A stretch of DNA of 64,000 bases from positions 5,295,501 to 5,359,500 of the forward strand of contig CM062213.1 in assembly GCA_031216445.1 (NCBI GenBank). The letters run 5' to 3'. Origin of the DNA: Lateolabrax maculatus. Its lineage: Eukaryota; Chordata; Actinopteri; Acropomatiformes; Lateolabracidae. The position numbers and the translations under genes are program-made. Of this stretch, positions 1-12,467 are shown piece after piece (the stretch's first letter is position 1; each line of letters starts with the position of its first letter). Under the pieces are notes generated by a model, which was not told the DNA's origin, made no database searches, and saw only the letters and a program-made list of their open reading frames with translations.

Positions 1-3000
1 GGTGGGCTTATTTATTTGCTACTGAAATAAGCACGTTTTTGTTTAAATCCTGAACAGATCACTTAGATCTACCTTGATCCAGGTACGCAGGTGGAAGTCA
101 GTCAGAGTTGGGGGTGCTGAGAGAAAGTCAGTCTATATAATGATATCGCAATAAATGGTGCAGCATTTAGTAGACAGCATTATAGAAATTTTCCATTAAT
201 TTGAATGGTGAGGATAATTTATATTTAATAGTTATAAATAACATTTTACAGTCATTTTAGAACGTTTTACACTACATCAAACAGCAAACTTGAACACAAA
301 CATCCTGTATGTCGAAGCAGCCACAGCAGCTACACAGAACTGCAGGGAGAGAGGACAGAGAGGGAGAGAGAGCAGATGGAGTGACTACAACAAGATACAG
401 CAACCGCTGACATAAGTGACCAGCTGACCCTCTCTGCTCTGCTCATAGTCTTACACTAAACCAAAAATATCCACGTATAAAAATAATATTAGGCCTGTCT
501 ATATTTTTTATTGCCATGCAGTAAAACAGAAAAAGCAAGGGGTGCCCATCTGCATGGGGAATAGAACATTGCGTGTGTTGCTGAGCTTGAATTCCTAGAG
601 GAGAACACAACAGTGCAAATATGGTGCCTGATTTGTTCCTCCTCATTTAACCTGACAAAACCCATGGGAGCTTCACCTAGGACAGGACCGGCTCGAGCCC
701 TTAGGTAAGATCTGAAAATGCTGACATAACAGATTTTGATTATCTAGAGGAAATGGGACTGTGGATTTGTTTAAAGTAAAAATAGCTGCAGCTTCACAAA
801 TAATCTCACTGTATAAACCTGAAATATGTGTGAAACAGCTTATAAATGCGTAGAAAAGGCAAGGAGGTCCATTACCGCTAGGCCTCAGTGTGTTGGAAGA
901 TCTTGATAATCAATTAAGGTACCTGCGATATCAAAGCTGTATATCAAGAAACTGGTTTGCAGAAGATAAACGCACATACTCCTGCTGCTGATAGCTAAAG
1001 GCGTTTAACTGAAAAAGAATTGTGTACAGTCTTACAGTGTCATTACAGGCTTATCAAAAAACTCAACTGAAAGGGTGTTTTTCCAAATTTGGAGCATTCT
1101 GACAAAATTATATGTAATATCAAAATTGCTTGATAGTTGGTCCGGGCTAACACAAACACAAGTAAACAGTAATCCGTTTACAACATGAAGGACACTTATG
1201 CCTCCACAATTTGCAGCGCCCAGAGTCCTGATGTAGCAGGAGCAGATTGGATGGATCAAAGGGAAAAAGAAGAGAGGGAAGAGGTTAGGAGACAAAGGCT
1301 CGGGTTCAAGTAAAATGCCTGCAAAACTAATTTAAATTCAGCTCCAATCTATAAACCAAGGGAATTAATATTCTGTCAACTTTTTCCTCCTTTCCAGCAA
1401 GCATACAGAATATTCGCTTTCAGCATTTCACATATCCCACAATTCAATGAAGTGGGTGGGAGGTTGCAGGGGTCAGACACTGTAGGTGCTCTAAAGCAAA
1501 CAAACCCTGACTACCAATGTAATTTGATGTTTGACAACGTAAAGCTTTCATTGTTTCATTGTTCGTTTACGATGCTGCCCTGTGGGTAGATAGTCATCAA
1601 AACTGAGACGAGCTTAAAGCATTTTTATTATTTGAAATCAGTCTGACAAACATCAGCCCTTATAATAATGATGAGGAAGACGAGGTTTCTCAGCATAACT
1701 AGACACAAAATATGGTTGACACCGCTGACTCTGCCGTCAGCCCTTTTAAAGCCCTTGAAATAAGGAGTTTGTACCATACATAAAATACCATGAGGAAGGA
1801 TATTTCTCAGTGGAATATCAACTATGCTGCAGAGTCTTCCTCGAGTTACACAACAAACCCACCAAAATAACAATACACCGATTTAGGTGTTAAATTTGAG
1901 TGGTGGCAATATAGGTGTGAAATGTTTATTTCCATCCTAGGCAACAGTCTAATCTCTGTTCAACAAGATAAGTGAGTCACCAGGATAGATTAATATAATT
2001 TCTCAGCTGTGACATGACACCAATTGCACATTATGGTCAGTTGTGAAAGTACGAAAGTCTCGCATTGCCAGACTCTTCACCTCACTAGATTTGCACTGTT
2101 GACAGAGCAGGAGGAGAAAACTCTGGCTGAACACACACTCACACAGACAAATTAACCCTTGTGTGTGCAGCGAGTTGCATGTTTTAAGGCGCCTTTAGAC
2201 TCTGTGACGACAACGATTGTAAAAGTGTATTACATGTTACACTGTGTGAGATGAATCTAATAAAATAACACCTTAATCACTTTGGTTTGTGTGTATGCGC
2301 ATGTTTTTTTTCTTAAACTTTATCCAAAAATGGCGCTTCAGAAATGTCACAGTGGCCAGTGTATTCCGCTTCATTTCAGTTTGTGTTTTAATTGGTTGGT
2401 TGGTTTGTAGATGTGGGGCAGAGTAACAGTCACACTGCAAGAATTTGGTCCTAAATTTGTCATGGCAAAATATTAAATGCTGCTGTGATAACTTGCTGGA
2501 GTTGTAAAATCCTGTCTGTGAGTATTATGGCATCCCATTAGACATTTAAACACATTCATCAGAACTCCCCCACAAGTGCGGCCCCCCCTTGGCTGCTATA
2601 ACACAGGGCTGTTTTCAGTGTGAATGCCTGCTTTGGGTGAAAAAAAAGCCAAGCAAGTGATGTCCACAGAGGGAGCACAAGGGCCGAGATCGAATCCAAT
2701 GAACTCATGGTGTGAGGCAACAACTAGCCAATGCAACTGCAAGTGTCATCAAGAGCTGCAGGACCATAAAGTATGAGGTAGCTGCCCCAAATGTTGAGGG
2801 AGACACAACTTGAGTATATTGTTGCCTTCAATGAGATACAATACAAATCAAATACACCTAATTTATGAAAGCATACCATAATAACAATAACAATTATCAT
2901 CATCATAATCATCATAATCATTATCATCTGTGAATATATTTGCACATCAAATTTGAACTCAAACCAACACTGAATGCATCAAATGTTCAGAAGCAGCTGT

Positions 3001-5879
3001 TTTTAACTGCATCTATTTCACATCTGTTGATGACATCCAATCACCTAATAAATTGGAAGAACATTCACACAATGTTAATTATTGTGAATTTACACAATGG
3101 CACTAATGAAAAACTAGAACCCTAATTTTCAACAAAATGACACCAAAGAAAGCAAGAAAGAACTTTAGTTTCTCATTAATTAAAGTAAAACTGAACATAT
3201 GGAAGGAGACCACGCTGCAGCTGTTTCTCATCACATCCTTGCTGTGAAAAATGTTCAATTACAGTTGTTTGATTTAAAATGGACATACACTGAACAGCAT
3301 GTCACAGCCACTCAAAGAAAAACACCTGCAACACAGGACAAAGCTGCTGGTCCCAAACTAATCAACACATCTGCGTATGTTTGGGAACAGTGACAACCTG
3401 CTGAGTGTTGATGCTGTTTAATTCTATATTTCTCCCTTTTCTCACTTTTCAGGAGGTTAATATTTCTTGACTTGCATCTGTCAGTGTGATTCCTTATTCA
3501 CCAACATCTCCAGCTGTTATAATGTATACAACGCTTAACAAAATGGCAACTTTCATCCCATTCTCTGTGCAGAATGCAGCCCATAACATGATGCAGTTGT
3601 TGTATCTGTTCAGCATTACAAGGGTGGGGAAGAGGCTCGGGGAGAGTTGTTTTCTCTGGTTTGAGGAGGTGGCAAAATCTGACAGACTCAACCTGAGAGT
3701 CAGAAAAAAGCAAATGAACAACTTCCAGTTAATAAGATGACAGTTAAGATGACAGTGTCTGCCTGCTATAAGAAGCAAAAAAGTGTCTTTGGATTGAGAT
3801 CCAATTAAAAGAAATTTGGGATTTCCTTGTTTCTGAATGCTAACTGAGTTCATGCTCTGAAATAAAGTCTAAATGTCAGCTTTTAAAACAAAACTGTTCA
3901 AAAACTTCCATGGAAAGACAGAAAAAAATGGAAATACAGGAATTCTGCAACTTAAATGTAACTATTTCCATGCCCTCAAACTAGAGTAATTAAAGTATGA
4001 TCTCCATACCATTTGTTCGGCTATCTCTATGGTGACAGTCGAACAAATGATCAGCTTCAGGAGACTATACAGTGACTCCCTGTTACAACCTCCAGCTGTT
4101 AAAGGACCCAATTAACCTTGACTAGACATACTGTATCTGCACCATAGGTACCCCTCACTAGCTCTGACGTGTGGCAGAAGAATGGATCGGCTTCAGCGGG
4201 AGGCAGATCCACTTGTCAATTATCTGACTCAAACCATCTGAAAATCTGTCTACCTGTGAGGAATGTGCTAAGCATTTCTCACTTGGAGCTCCAGCAGCTG
4301 CCCGTGCCTATTAAAAGTCATATCTGTTGTACTTGTCAAAAACAGCGCATACAGTAGTTTGCAGTGCTACCAAACGAGAAAAAGATGTGAGAAAAAGATG
4401 TGAGAAAAAATGTACTTGGTGTAGCAGTCGGGTGTAATAGGGCGTTTAATGTTACTTTAGTTGAGGCGATAAACTGATTTTTACTGCTGTAGTGGAAATA
4501 CTTAAACTTAAAGTGATTCCACTCAAAAACTATGTTATGAGTATAAATATGCTTATTGAACATTTCATGTTAGTTACAACAAACCCCAATGTCTAATGAC
4601 ATTTCTCGCAGCACATTCTGCCTCTCTGCTGTTCATTTGTTTGTACACTGAAAAGTGGCTTTAATATAATATGTCAATTTCACTCTATTGCTGATTGTTT
4701 TGAAGCTCCAAAGCCCAAACGGAATATTTTGGGAAAGAGAAAGTGTTTTGAACATGTTCAGCCACCTTTAAAGCAAAAAGGTGTCAACTGTTTGACACCT
4801 TGGAGGGTTTATGTGCTCCTTTATACTGTATCTTAAGATAAATGCACATCTGTTGGAAGGAACCTATTCCAAATCAGTAAAAATAATTTTAAATGCGCAG
4901 TCATCAAACTGACAATAAGGATGTTTTCTTTAAGGATAATGCCGGTATTATTTTATCTTTAAAGAAAACAAAAAAACAATTAATTTATCCAATCAAGTAT
5001 AAGTAATAGTCAAAGCCTCATATAAAACATGCCTCCAGGCAATGAATCCAAAGTCATCTCAAGCTCTTAAAAAACACATTAAAGAGCCATAAACTTACAG
5101 CTAGTGTAGTTTAGTCTGAAACAACACTTCAACTGCATTATAATGAAGGAAAACGTCTTCATACCTGTTAATAGGATGCATTACTTATTGTCTTTCCACA
5201 GGATTTGTTGATTATAAAAAAATGTAAAATAACACAGCTTTATCCTTTACATTTTTAATAGTTGACGCTATTATATATGGATTTGATCTGACTGCAGTAA
5301 TTTGCTGCAATGCTGTGCTGGATTTTATAAGGTTTACTCTCACTATCATTCCACCTAAATAGTATCTCAAAGAACAAACAGCGCAGCTAATAAGAATCTG
5401 CAGCCTGTAATTTAAAACATGTCGCAGTGGGAAATTGCTGCTGAAAACCAATTTATTACAACTTATGGTTTTCATTCAACATTTCGCTACTGTAAACTGC
5501 AGTTTTATGAGTTGTGCATTTTCCATTTTGCCTTCACGTCTTGTTGTATTTTAGTCTGCTATCATCTGAATAACAGCTCTACCATCTGAATAGTTTGCCC
5601 ACATTCCCCAGGTTTGGGATCATCCATCATAAAGTGACAGGTGTGACCGCCTGCAATATTACCCGCAGGTGCAGAGTTCTTCAACACAGCTTGTCCAGCC
5701 GGAGGGATTTTTTGTCTCATCCCATGATGGTAACGTGTGATTTTGAGGATAAATTAAACTATGCATACAGTGCAAAGGGTTATAATGATGTGGCCACAGA
5801 TATGTGTTAAGAGTCACTGAAGATAACATAACCAGATACTTTACTTTACTTAAGTCTGGAGTCGACAGCACTGGAGAGC

Positions 5880-6475
5880 TAGATAGAGTTTTTGGCCCTG
5901 ACCAATCTGCTTGCCTAGTGATGGTTTGAGAGATCGTAGAGTAATTGTCTCAGGGTATCGAGTGGCAGCGCACATTAAAGTCAGAAGATACTGATGACTA
6001 GATTTCAACTTAGGCAACGGACCAGCACAGTCGATAATGAGTCTCAAATTGGCTCCCCCAACACAGGTATGGGATGGAGTGCAGCTTGAGGGATCACTTG
6101 GTTTGGTTTCCCAACCAACTGGCATGCATGACAAGAGCGGCAATACCGTGAAACATCGTTCTTTAAACCAAAATATTCCGTTTGAAAAATGCTTCAATAT
6201 CTAGAAATAGGTTTTAGATATCACTAGATGAACAGACAGAACATTGTCATGAGCCAAACTCAGTATTTGTGCACGGTAAGCAGACAGTACAACAATCTGG
6301 TAGGTAGTGTTCCACCCACTGTCATCATCAGCTGAAGGAGCCCACTTATGCATGAGGATGCCATCGTCCAAGTGGTAAGCAACATGAGAAGTATCAACCT
6401 TGTCTTAAGGCAACACTGCTGTAATACTCTCAGCTAAGGAAGGATCGGCTTTCTAAGCTGCTATAAGCTGCTCCC
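5880..6475 (-). pseudogene. Retrotransposon integrase pseudogene (zinc-binding region and start of core)
   Basis: The minus strand reads KADPSLAES (about 6450), YHLDDGILMHKWAP (about 6378-6340), QIVVLSAYRAQILSLAHDN, then HFSNGIFWFKERC, and LRLIIDCAGPLPKLKSSHQY followed by LLTLMCAATRYPE. This is the HHCC region and the beginning of the catalytic core of a gypsy integrase; the Asp of LIIDCAGPLP is the first Asp of the DDE triad. The frame has stops (for example just before KADPSLAES and between VISKTYF and ILKHFSN). The rest of the core and the C-terminal domain are missing. Confidence 0.85.
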
Positions 6476-6599
6476 TGTCAACTTTTAGCTGAGTATCAGA
6501 CTCAACAGGCTTCAATCCAACAATTGACTGAATGGGACCATCTTCACTAGGCAACTGACATGGTACTGAAGCTATCAGCCCTACAGGCTTAGCACCTGT

Positions 6600-7160
6600 C
6601 TGCTTTTTACTGAGAGCCTGACAATCAGCTATGACGTGACCTGGCTTTTAACAATAAAAACGACTCTCTCTGAGTCTCCATTGCTAGAATCAGCAGTCTT
6701 TTAGTGAAAACAGAAGAACCGGGACCATTGCTGCTAGAGCAGCATAGCTCCTAGTCTCATACTCATCAGCAGACACAGCGGCCTCCTCCACCTTAGACAC
6801 TCTCTGCACACTCAGATAGGTGGCAACCCCTCAGGGACACAATTTCCGAACTCCTCCAGAAGAATCAACTGTTGCAGCTGCTCTTTGGTTTCAACCTTTT
6901 GAGATGTGCACAACCTACAGAAACAGAATTTCCTTTTCTCTAGAAAATTCCACACATGTCTTGCTTCTCAACCTCGTGAAAACCTCTGAAACGTTGTCTT
7001 CAGGCCTCTGGGACCAACTCATAGGCACGCAAGATGGCTGCTTTTACAACCTCATAGTAAGAGCTTTTATGTGAGTGTTAGACCTCTTGAGATTTACCTG
7101 TTTCTTCATCCGACAGATTAGACGCCCTTGGTAGAACTCCTTGCTCAAAAGGTACAGTGG
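6600..7160 (-). pseudogene. Retrotransposon gag pseudogene (capsid C-terminal, SCAN-like, plus CCHC knuckle)
   Basis: Minus-strand fragments in shifting frames read SYYEVVKAAILRAYELVPEA (about 7063-7005), then CVEFSREKEILF, then GVATYLSVQRVSKVEEAAVS followed by ADEYETRS. This order is that of the gag capsid C-terminal domain of fish gypsy elements, which is related to SCAN domains. It is followed by a degraded zinc knuckle at about 6615-6665, FYCxKPGHVIADC, in which the first Cys is Arg and a stop falls inside. Stops and frameshifts interrupt the frame several times. Confidence 0.8.
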
Positions 7161-7390
7161 CTATTTTAGTTCTAAGATCAGCTTTCTTACAAGAAATCTG
7201 AACAATTTCAATATGTTAACGCTCTGCAATGGACATGAGCTGTGCTTTGGTATAACGCAAAAGCTGTTCTGTTGAAGGAGCTTCACTAAACCTTTGCATA
7301 TCAAACAAATGAAAGAAAAGAAAGAAACAACTACTTGATGTAGACCCAACGTCTACAGCAGCAATTACAGGAAGGTACTACAGGAGGCAG

Positions 7391-8160
7391 CACACGATCG
7401 ACTCTCAAGTCTCTTCATCTATCACCAGCGCAACACAAAGTAACACTACCACACAGAATAAGTACCACAAAGTGCAGTTAACAAGCTACTAACAAGCCAG
7501 CGTGACACAACATAACACTACCACACAGAACTAAAGTGTTATGAAATAAATGTGCAGTAATTCTATTGGCCTACACAAGGCCAAAAAGTAAGAAGGCAAA
7601 ACTTATAAAGCACTAGGCTGATTCCAGTAGCAGTTTCCCACAACTACTTCAGGCCACACAATATATAAATAGCATTAGCAATACTGCCACCCTTTCATGA
7701 GACACTACATCTCAAGCACTAAACACTACTAATCTTACCCCAATGAGAAGAAAGTAGGTTACACTAAAATGTAGTCCCTGCAAAAGGCATTCAACTACAC
7801 AAACAAAGCTCCCACTGACAAAATGAAAGCATGAGCACTTCCTGCTCAATCTGCCTAATCAGGGTTACAAACGCTCTAAAAGATCACAACTACAGATTTG
7901 CATTTAACAGATACTACTACGCATAAAAGAAAATGTTGCTCCAACTCCATACTTCACAACACGATGCATGTGAAGAACAACGGCCAGAAAATGCCACCAC
8001 ACGCTGTCACTAGATTACAAAATAGCAAACAAAGTTCTAGGGTTACAAAAGCAAACTCACCTACTCAAAAACTGAGCCTTGGAAGAAGAACCGGCTCAAA
8101 AAACTCAAAATACCAAGGGAGGGACACTGAAATAGTGGCAAAAGAATAGATTTATTCACA
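7391..8160 (-). mobile_element. Possible 5' non-coding/LTR part of the gypsy remnant
   Basis: This follows the gag end of the element and lacks coding potential. It contains a short repeat (taacactaccacacagaa) at 7442-7459 and 7513-7530. On the minus strand it opens with TGTGAATAAA next to a poly-T run (8160-8177 on the plus strand is poly-A). An LTR is plausible, but no second copy was found to define its ends. Confidence 0.35.
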
Positions 8161-8314
8161 AAAAAAAAAAAAAAAATAGGATCAAATAAGGGAACACAAA
8201 AATCTAGGTCTTGGAGTGGAGAGAGAGAGTGGGCAGAGAAAGGAGCCACTCATATAGAGCCAGCCCACATCCTCCCAGGTGCCCTCAATCAGCCCTCTGG
8301 GAACTGCACCGAGA

Positions 8315-8360
<46 letters not shown>

Positions 8361-8373
8361 ACACAACACATAC

Positions 8374-8406
<33 letters not shown>
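8315..8406. repeat. CA microsatellite, interrupted
   Basis: About 92 bases of AC repeat with breaks at 8355-8378 (acatac, acaacacatacaac). Confidence 0.95.
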
Positions 8407-8409
<3 letters not shown>

Positions 8410-9685
8410 AACGCAGTATGGCACGTAACAGGGGAGCATACAAAGAATAGTAATGTGCAGGTAATAATATGTACTGTAGGCATCAGTAGGTATTAATTGG
8501 ATAAAAGTAGTTTTAATTAGACATGGCAGCTCTGATAGCAGCCGGAGACGTTGGCTGTGTGAAAATGTGAGATTTCAGGGAAGACAGTTTTTTAGCTGTT
8601 CACGCCCAGCACTTAACACACTTTCAAGAGTGTTGAATGGAAGGAGTGGAATACTGTGTAGATACTTTGATCATAAGCAACCACACCGTATGCAAACAAT
8701 TCTTTTGAATTTTCTGAATATGAACATTTTTGTAACTCTGCTCTATTGTACTGGTTATACTTTATCTTAAAAGATAGATCATATCTGATGACCTGAGAGG
8801 TGTTTGTTCAGGTAGATAACTGATCCTCAAAAGCTTGAAGCAATTAATAAATCAATTACAAATCCACCTGTGTGGTAGAATATAAACACACCAACTGGCA
8901 CATTACTGTTCAGCGGTTAGTTTATGGCTCCGTTCATAGCCGTCTCAGTGGAAGCCCCACATTTCACTTAATGTTTGTATATTCCCGCATTAAAATCAAG
9001 TATAAGCCCTGTGGTATAAAACCTAAACACAAGCTGGTGCATTTTTCCACTTTTATAGTGGCTGATTCAAATAAGGAATAGGCTTTCACAGAAACCAAAA
9101 CAACTTTCCAATCTTTGCTGCAGACCTGACTGCTGCAGAGGGCAACAACTTGCAGTAGATTTTCAGTGTTTTTACTCGAACAAATTTCACTCTAGCCTAT
9201 AGCCATCTCAGTAAGTGATGAAGTGGCCAGTCATCATCATGTAAAAAGAACCAGACTGCACTACGGTCCATGACAGCTGTATCCGTCAGGCAAACAATTA
9301 TACTTATAGGCAACCATAGGCTGGATTGGGTGCACTGAGTCGGGGAAATGAAATACAATATAGGCCAAGAGGATACTGCACTAATGAAAACCACTGATAC
9401 TATATGATAAAACCCCCATTAATAATCACAAAGTAATAGTAATAAAAGCATAGCTAGACCTATAAAGCACAATACCAAAAGGGACAAAATACAATATGAT
9501 TCATGTTTCATAAAGATTTCTTATGTACAAGGAGAACTTTAAATTGATTATTTAAGAAGAAACAAGGGTGCACATCCAGTTTGATTTTGTGATTATAGCT
9601 GCTCTTCATAGTGAGAACAAGAGCCCTCACAGATCCCAGACCCCAGTACACCTGCTCTGTCTGCACTATTTATACTTCCACAGGA

Positions 9686-9716
9686 CAGGAAGGAAGGAAG
9701 GAAGGAAGGAAGGAAG
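9686..9716. repeat. GGAA tetranucleotide repeat
   Basis: Seven or so tandem GGAA units. Confidence 0.93.
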
Positions 9717-11715
9717 AATAAAGAAAGACAAACTTGGTTTGGTTCTTTAATTACTGATGTCTGGATTGTAATGATTGTACTGCCTTTAGCAGCCCTAAGT
9801 GTGCAAAGGAATAGGAGTGTAGAGTTAATTTCATTATACATGCTGCCGCTCAAACATCCTTTCCTCCACGTGTTGAATTTACCATCCATACAAGGCACAT
9901 ACCACGGCTTAATGAGGTGAATTGCATCTTGGTTACACAACAGCCGATGTAGTCCCAAATAATGAGGGGATTCAGACGGACCACCCTCTGCACCTCTGAC
10001 ATAAAAAACATGCTTTTATCATCCACAAGATGTTCATGGCACAGAACATGCAGGAACCAAAGCCACAACAGTACTATTATATTATCACAAGTAGTCTCAC
10101 AGAATATAGTAGTTGTCTTTTGCACTTTGCAAGAGATGCATGCATACAGTTATTATATAGATTCTAGTGGTTTATTAAGCATATCAGTAAATTTCAGGTT
10201 GGACACATATTGTAACTGCTCCCCTTCAACTGAAAGCAAGATCCAAATAAAAACTGACATGCTGCCTTCTTTGAATGCAATTATAAAAAATGTGGGATTT
10301 GCAGGGATTTTGAAAGTTAAATGGCCTTCTCTAAACATTGTTACAGGTCATTGGTTGTAACAATTGGTTGCAATCATGACATGACTAATCTCACACAATA
10401 TTTACTGTTTTATCTCTCTGGTTATTTAAAGTTAAACACACAGACAGTCATACCCCTCCAGGATGGCCAGAAATATGACAAGGTATGAAATATTCAGTGT
10501 CTGAGTTGATAAGCGATAACCAAGCACTATTACAAACATATTGCAGCTATGGCCTTTATTCCATAATATCAAAGACAAAGATTGCCCTTTTTTTCACTGT
10601 CACAGAGCCACACAATCTTTGTGTTTTCATCAAACTTTGAAATATCTGGGCCACTGTTTCCATGGTGAAATGACTTAAGAGGAATTGTGGCTCCTAGTGC
10701 AGCCACTCACTAGCTCAAAGCACTACTGGGGTCATCCCTCATGTGAATTTTCTTCTCTTCCCCTTCCAGTCATTCAAAATTGGCAAGCAGTGAGGGTCTT
10801 CATTTGTTTCAATAGGCCAGAAATCATTAGTGTGCAGTGGAGATAAACGAGAAACTATCTGTCTTTCATCAGTGATTACCACAGAAGGGCACCTGAGCAA
10901 GGCACCGAATGATCAAAAGCTACAGTGAAGGTGTCACACAGTAATAGAAGACAGTGGCAGCGCTGTGCAGCCTCCAGCTGTGTGCGTGGATATTTCAACT
11001 TTTTATCTCTTACTTTTCATCATTTTATTAAAGAACATGATGCTTCGGTTTGGAAAATCAAATGTGCTGCCTCTAATATTCTGTACGCGATAATTGTGAA
11101 GAGTGTCCTTTTTTTCCTCACTGTCTACTACTCCACTGTTTTCATCAAACTCTGATAGACTGAGGCAGTTTGTTGGATTAACGCTCCCTGGAGACATTAT
11201 TATTCAGAAGGGATAGGTATATGTGTGATGGCAGCGATAGCCTCACCTTGAAACTCAAAGTCAACCTCCCACCAAGACTCACAGCGCACACTACAGATCC
11301 CTGTGCATTTGCAGTCCCACGCCATATATAAACTGTATGGGTCCTATTTAGTATGTTAATATACGACCGTACCTTCGACTGTGAGTCTAATTACTAACAC
11401 CGTAGTTGGCTGATTATTCCAATAGTTGAATTTATCTAAAAATAACTGCAAATACAGCTTTGTGTCTGTTTGCCACTTTTAAAAGTGAGGACCAGACTTG
11501 GATCACTCACATTGATTATTAAACCACTACTTCACAGAATTAAAGCCAAATATGAATTATGTAATCTGATAAAAGAGTATTTATTCAATCTCTTTCAAGT
11601 GCAGTTTCAGGGGAAGTAGAGCACTCTGGAAGAATTGTAAAACAGAAAACGGAAAATTAAGAAAGAGGAGAAAAAGGAGAAAATCTCAGCCAGTAATGCG
11701 GTTCAGAAGTTTTAC

Positions 11716-11791
11716 CTGGCCCAGAGCAAAAGGACGCAATCACAGCCAGAATAGAGACGTAACTGAGGTAGGGCATCCATGACACACTGTC
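11716..11791 (-). CDS. slc2a9: slc2a9 coding exon 10: start of TM10 (residues 380-404), last exon seen
   Basis: The exon has 25 codons plus the first base of a Gly codon. The acceptor is CTTATCCCAG and the donor GTAAAA, the weakest of the ten. It encodes DSVSWMPYLSYVSILAVIAS followed by FCSGP. The family continues with GGIPF, so the split Gly fits. The next exon was looked for across 1-11715 on this strand and not recognised, so the gene runs off the low-coordinate edge. Confidence 0.94.
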
Positions 11792-12365
11792 CTGGGATAA
11801 GAGAGCGAGAGAGAGATGATATTACAATGACCATAATGTTTATGTTGGTGGAAAATCTTTACATTTCAATAGCACAGCAAATACATTGGGGAAATGAATA
11901 CACATCTTATATTTTATTTTATTTTGATTTTGATTAAGCATCCAACATCCACAAAAAAAAAAAAAAAAAAAAATGAAACCATTACATTTGTATGATATTA
12001 CATTTCTTTTTTGGTCTTGTGCAAGTTCTGCTGATCAACGCTTATCAAGTAAAGGTATTTATACATTTGATTGATGCATAAAATGAGGTTAAATATTTTC
12101 AGTGTCATAATGTGAGAAATATTACATATAATATGTGTGTTATATATAACATGTGTTTATATACATATATAGGCATTTTGTAGCTGCAGAAATTCTATTT
12201 CGCAGAGGTGTAATGAAGGTCTAATAACCTCATTCCCTCAGACTAGGAATCCCGATGGCATTGTACTCAGCATAATTGGACTGCAGTACCTATGTGCATT
12301 GTGTCACCCTTTCACTTAGAGTATGTCTAAAATGAGGTCAGATAAGAAGTGGGAGAGTGGCTTAC
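11792..12365 (-). other. slc2a9: slc2a9 intron 9 (574 bp)
   Basis: This is the shortest intron, with donor GTAAGC and acceptor CTTATCCCAG. It contains a poly-A run (11953-11973) and a TA-rich patch near 12120-12172. Confidence 0.88.
11953..11973. repeat. Poly-A run in intron 9
   Basis: About 21 A residues (poly-U in the slc2a9 transcript), roughly 160 bases upstream of exon 10's acceptor in the direction of transcription. Confidence 0.9.
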
Positions 12366-12467
12366 CTGGAAATTGAGAAACACTGTGAGTAGGCTGAAGA
12401 ACACGGCCATGGCAGAGAAACCAAATATGAGGAGGGGCTTCCTCCCGATTCGCTCTATCACTAAGCC
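12366..12467 (-). CDS. slc2a9: slc2a9 coding exon 9: TM8-TM9 loop and TM9 (residues 346-379)
   Basis: The exon has 34 codons, phase 0 at both ends, acceptor CTGTCCCCAG and donor GTAAGC. It encodes GLVIERIGRKPLLIFGF, which contains the conserved E-R-x-G-R-K/R turn of the second MFS half. The TM9 stretch AMAVFFSLLTVFLNFQ follows. Human GLUT9 reads GLVIEHLGRRPLL at this point. Confidence 0.95.

Larger units (their letters stand above)
5880..7390 (-). mobile_element. Ty3/gypsy-type LTR retrotransposon remnant, internally deleted
   Basis: Read on the minus strand, gag-like peptide (7160 to 6600) is followed almost at once by integrase peptide (6475 to 5880). The protease, reverse transcriptase and RNase H that normally lie between them (about 2-3 kb) are absent. 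Both coding parts carry stops and frameshifts, so the copy is dead. It sits in antisense-neutral intronic DNA, in the same orientation as slc2a9. The integrase core is cut off after about 80 residues near 5880. No matched LTR pair was identified by eye; the 5' LTR could lie within 7390-8160. Confidence 0.85.
1..11715 (-). other. slc2a9: slc2a9 intron 10, incomplete at the window edge
   Basis: It begins at the GTAAAA donor of exon 10 and has no recognisable acceptor or next exon in the window, so the intron is at least 11.7 kb if the gene is intact. It holds the gypsy remnant (about 5880-7390), a probable further part of that element up to about 8160, a CA array (8315-8406), a GGAA run (9686-9716) and an ATC/ATA-rich patch (2887-2934). 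The stretches 1-2880, 2940-5850 and 8450-11700 otherwise show nothing I recognise. Confidence 0.8.

Noticed and set aside
1032..1295. Minus-strand frame with FFPLIHPICSCYIRTLG, considered as the missing TM11 exon
   Set aside because: It lacks the conserved residues expected after CSGP-GGIPF, has no fitting acceptor and donor phases, and the resemblance is limited to a few hydrophobic residues.
8182..8450. Open frames rich in alternating Cys-Val or His-Thr
   Set aside because: These are translations of the CA/GT microsatellite and do not represent genes; the same holds for frames at 13306-13974, 16806-17045, 25918-26136 and 35277-35480.
9962..10360. Plus-strand 132-codon open frame, one of the longest in the window
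   Set aside because: Composition is not coding-like, no motif is present and an opposite-strand frame of similar length overlaps it, as expected by chance.
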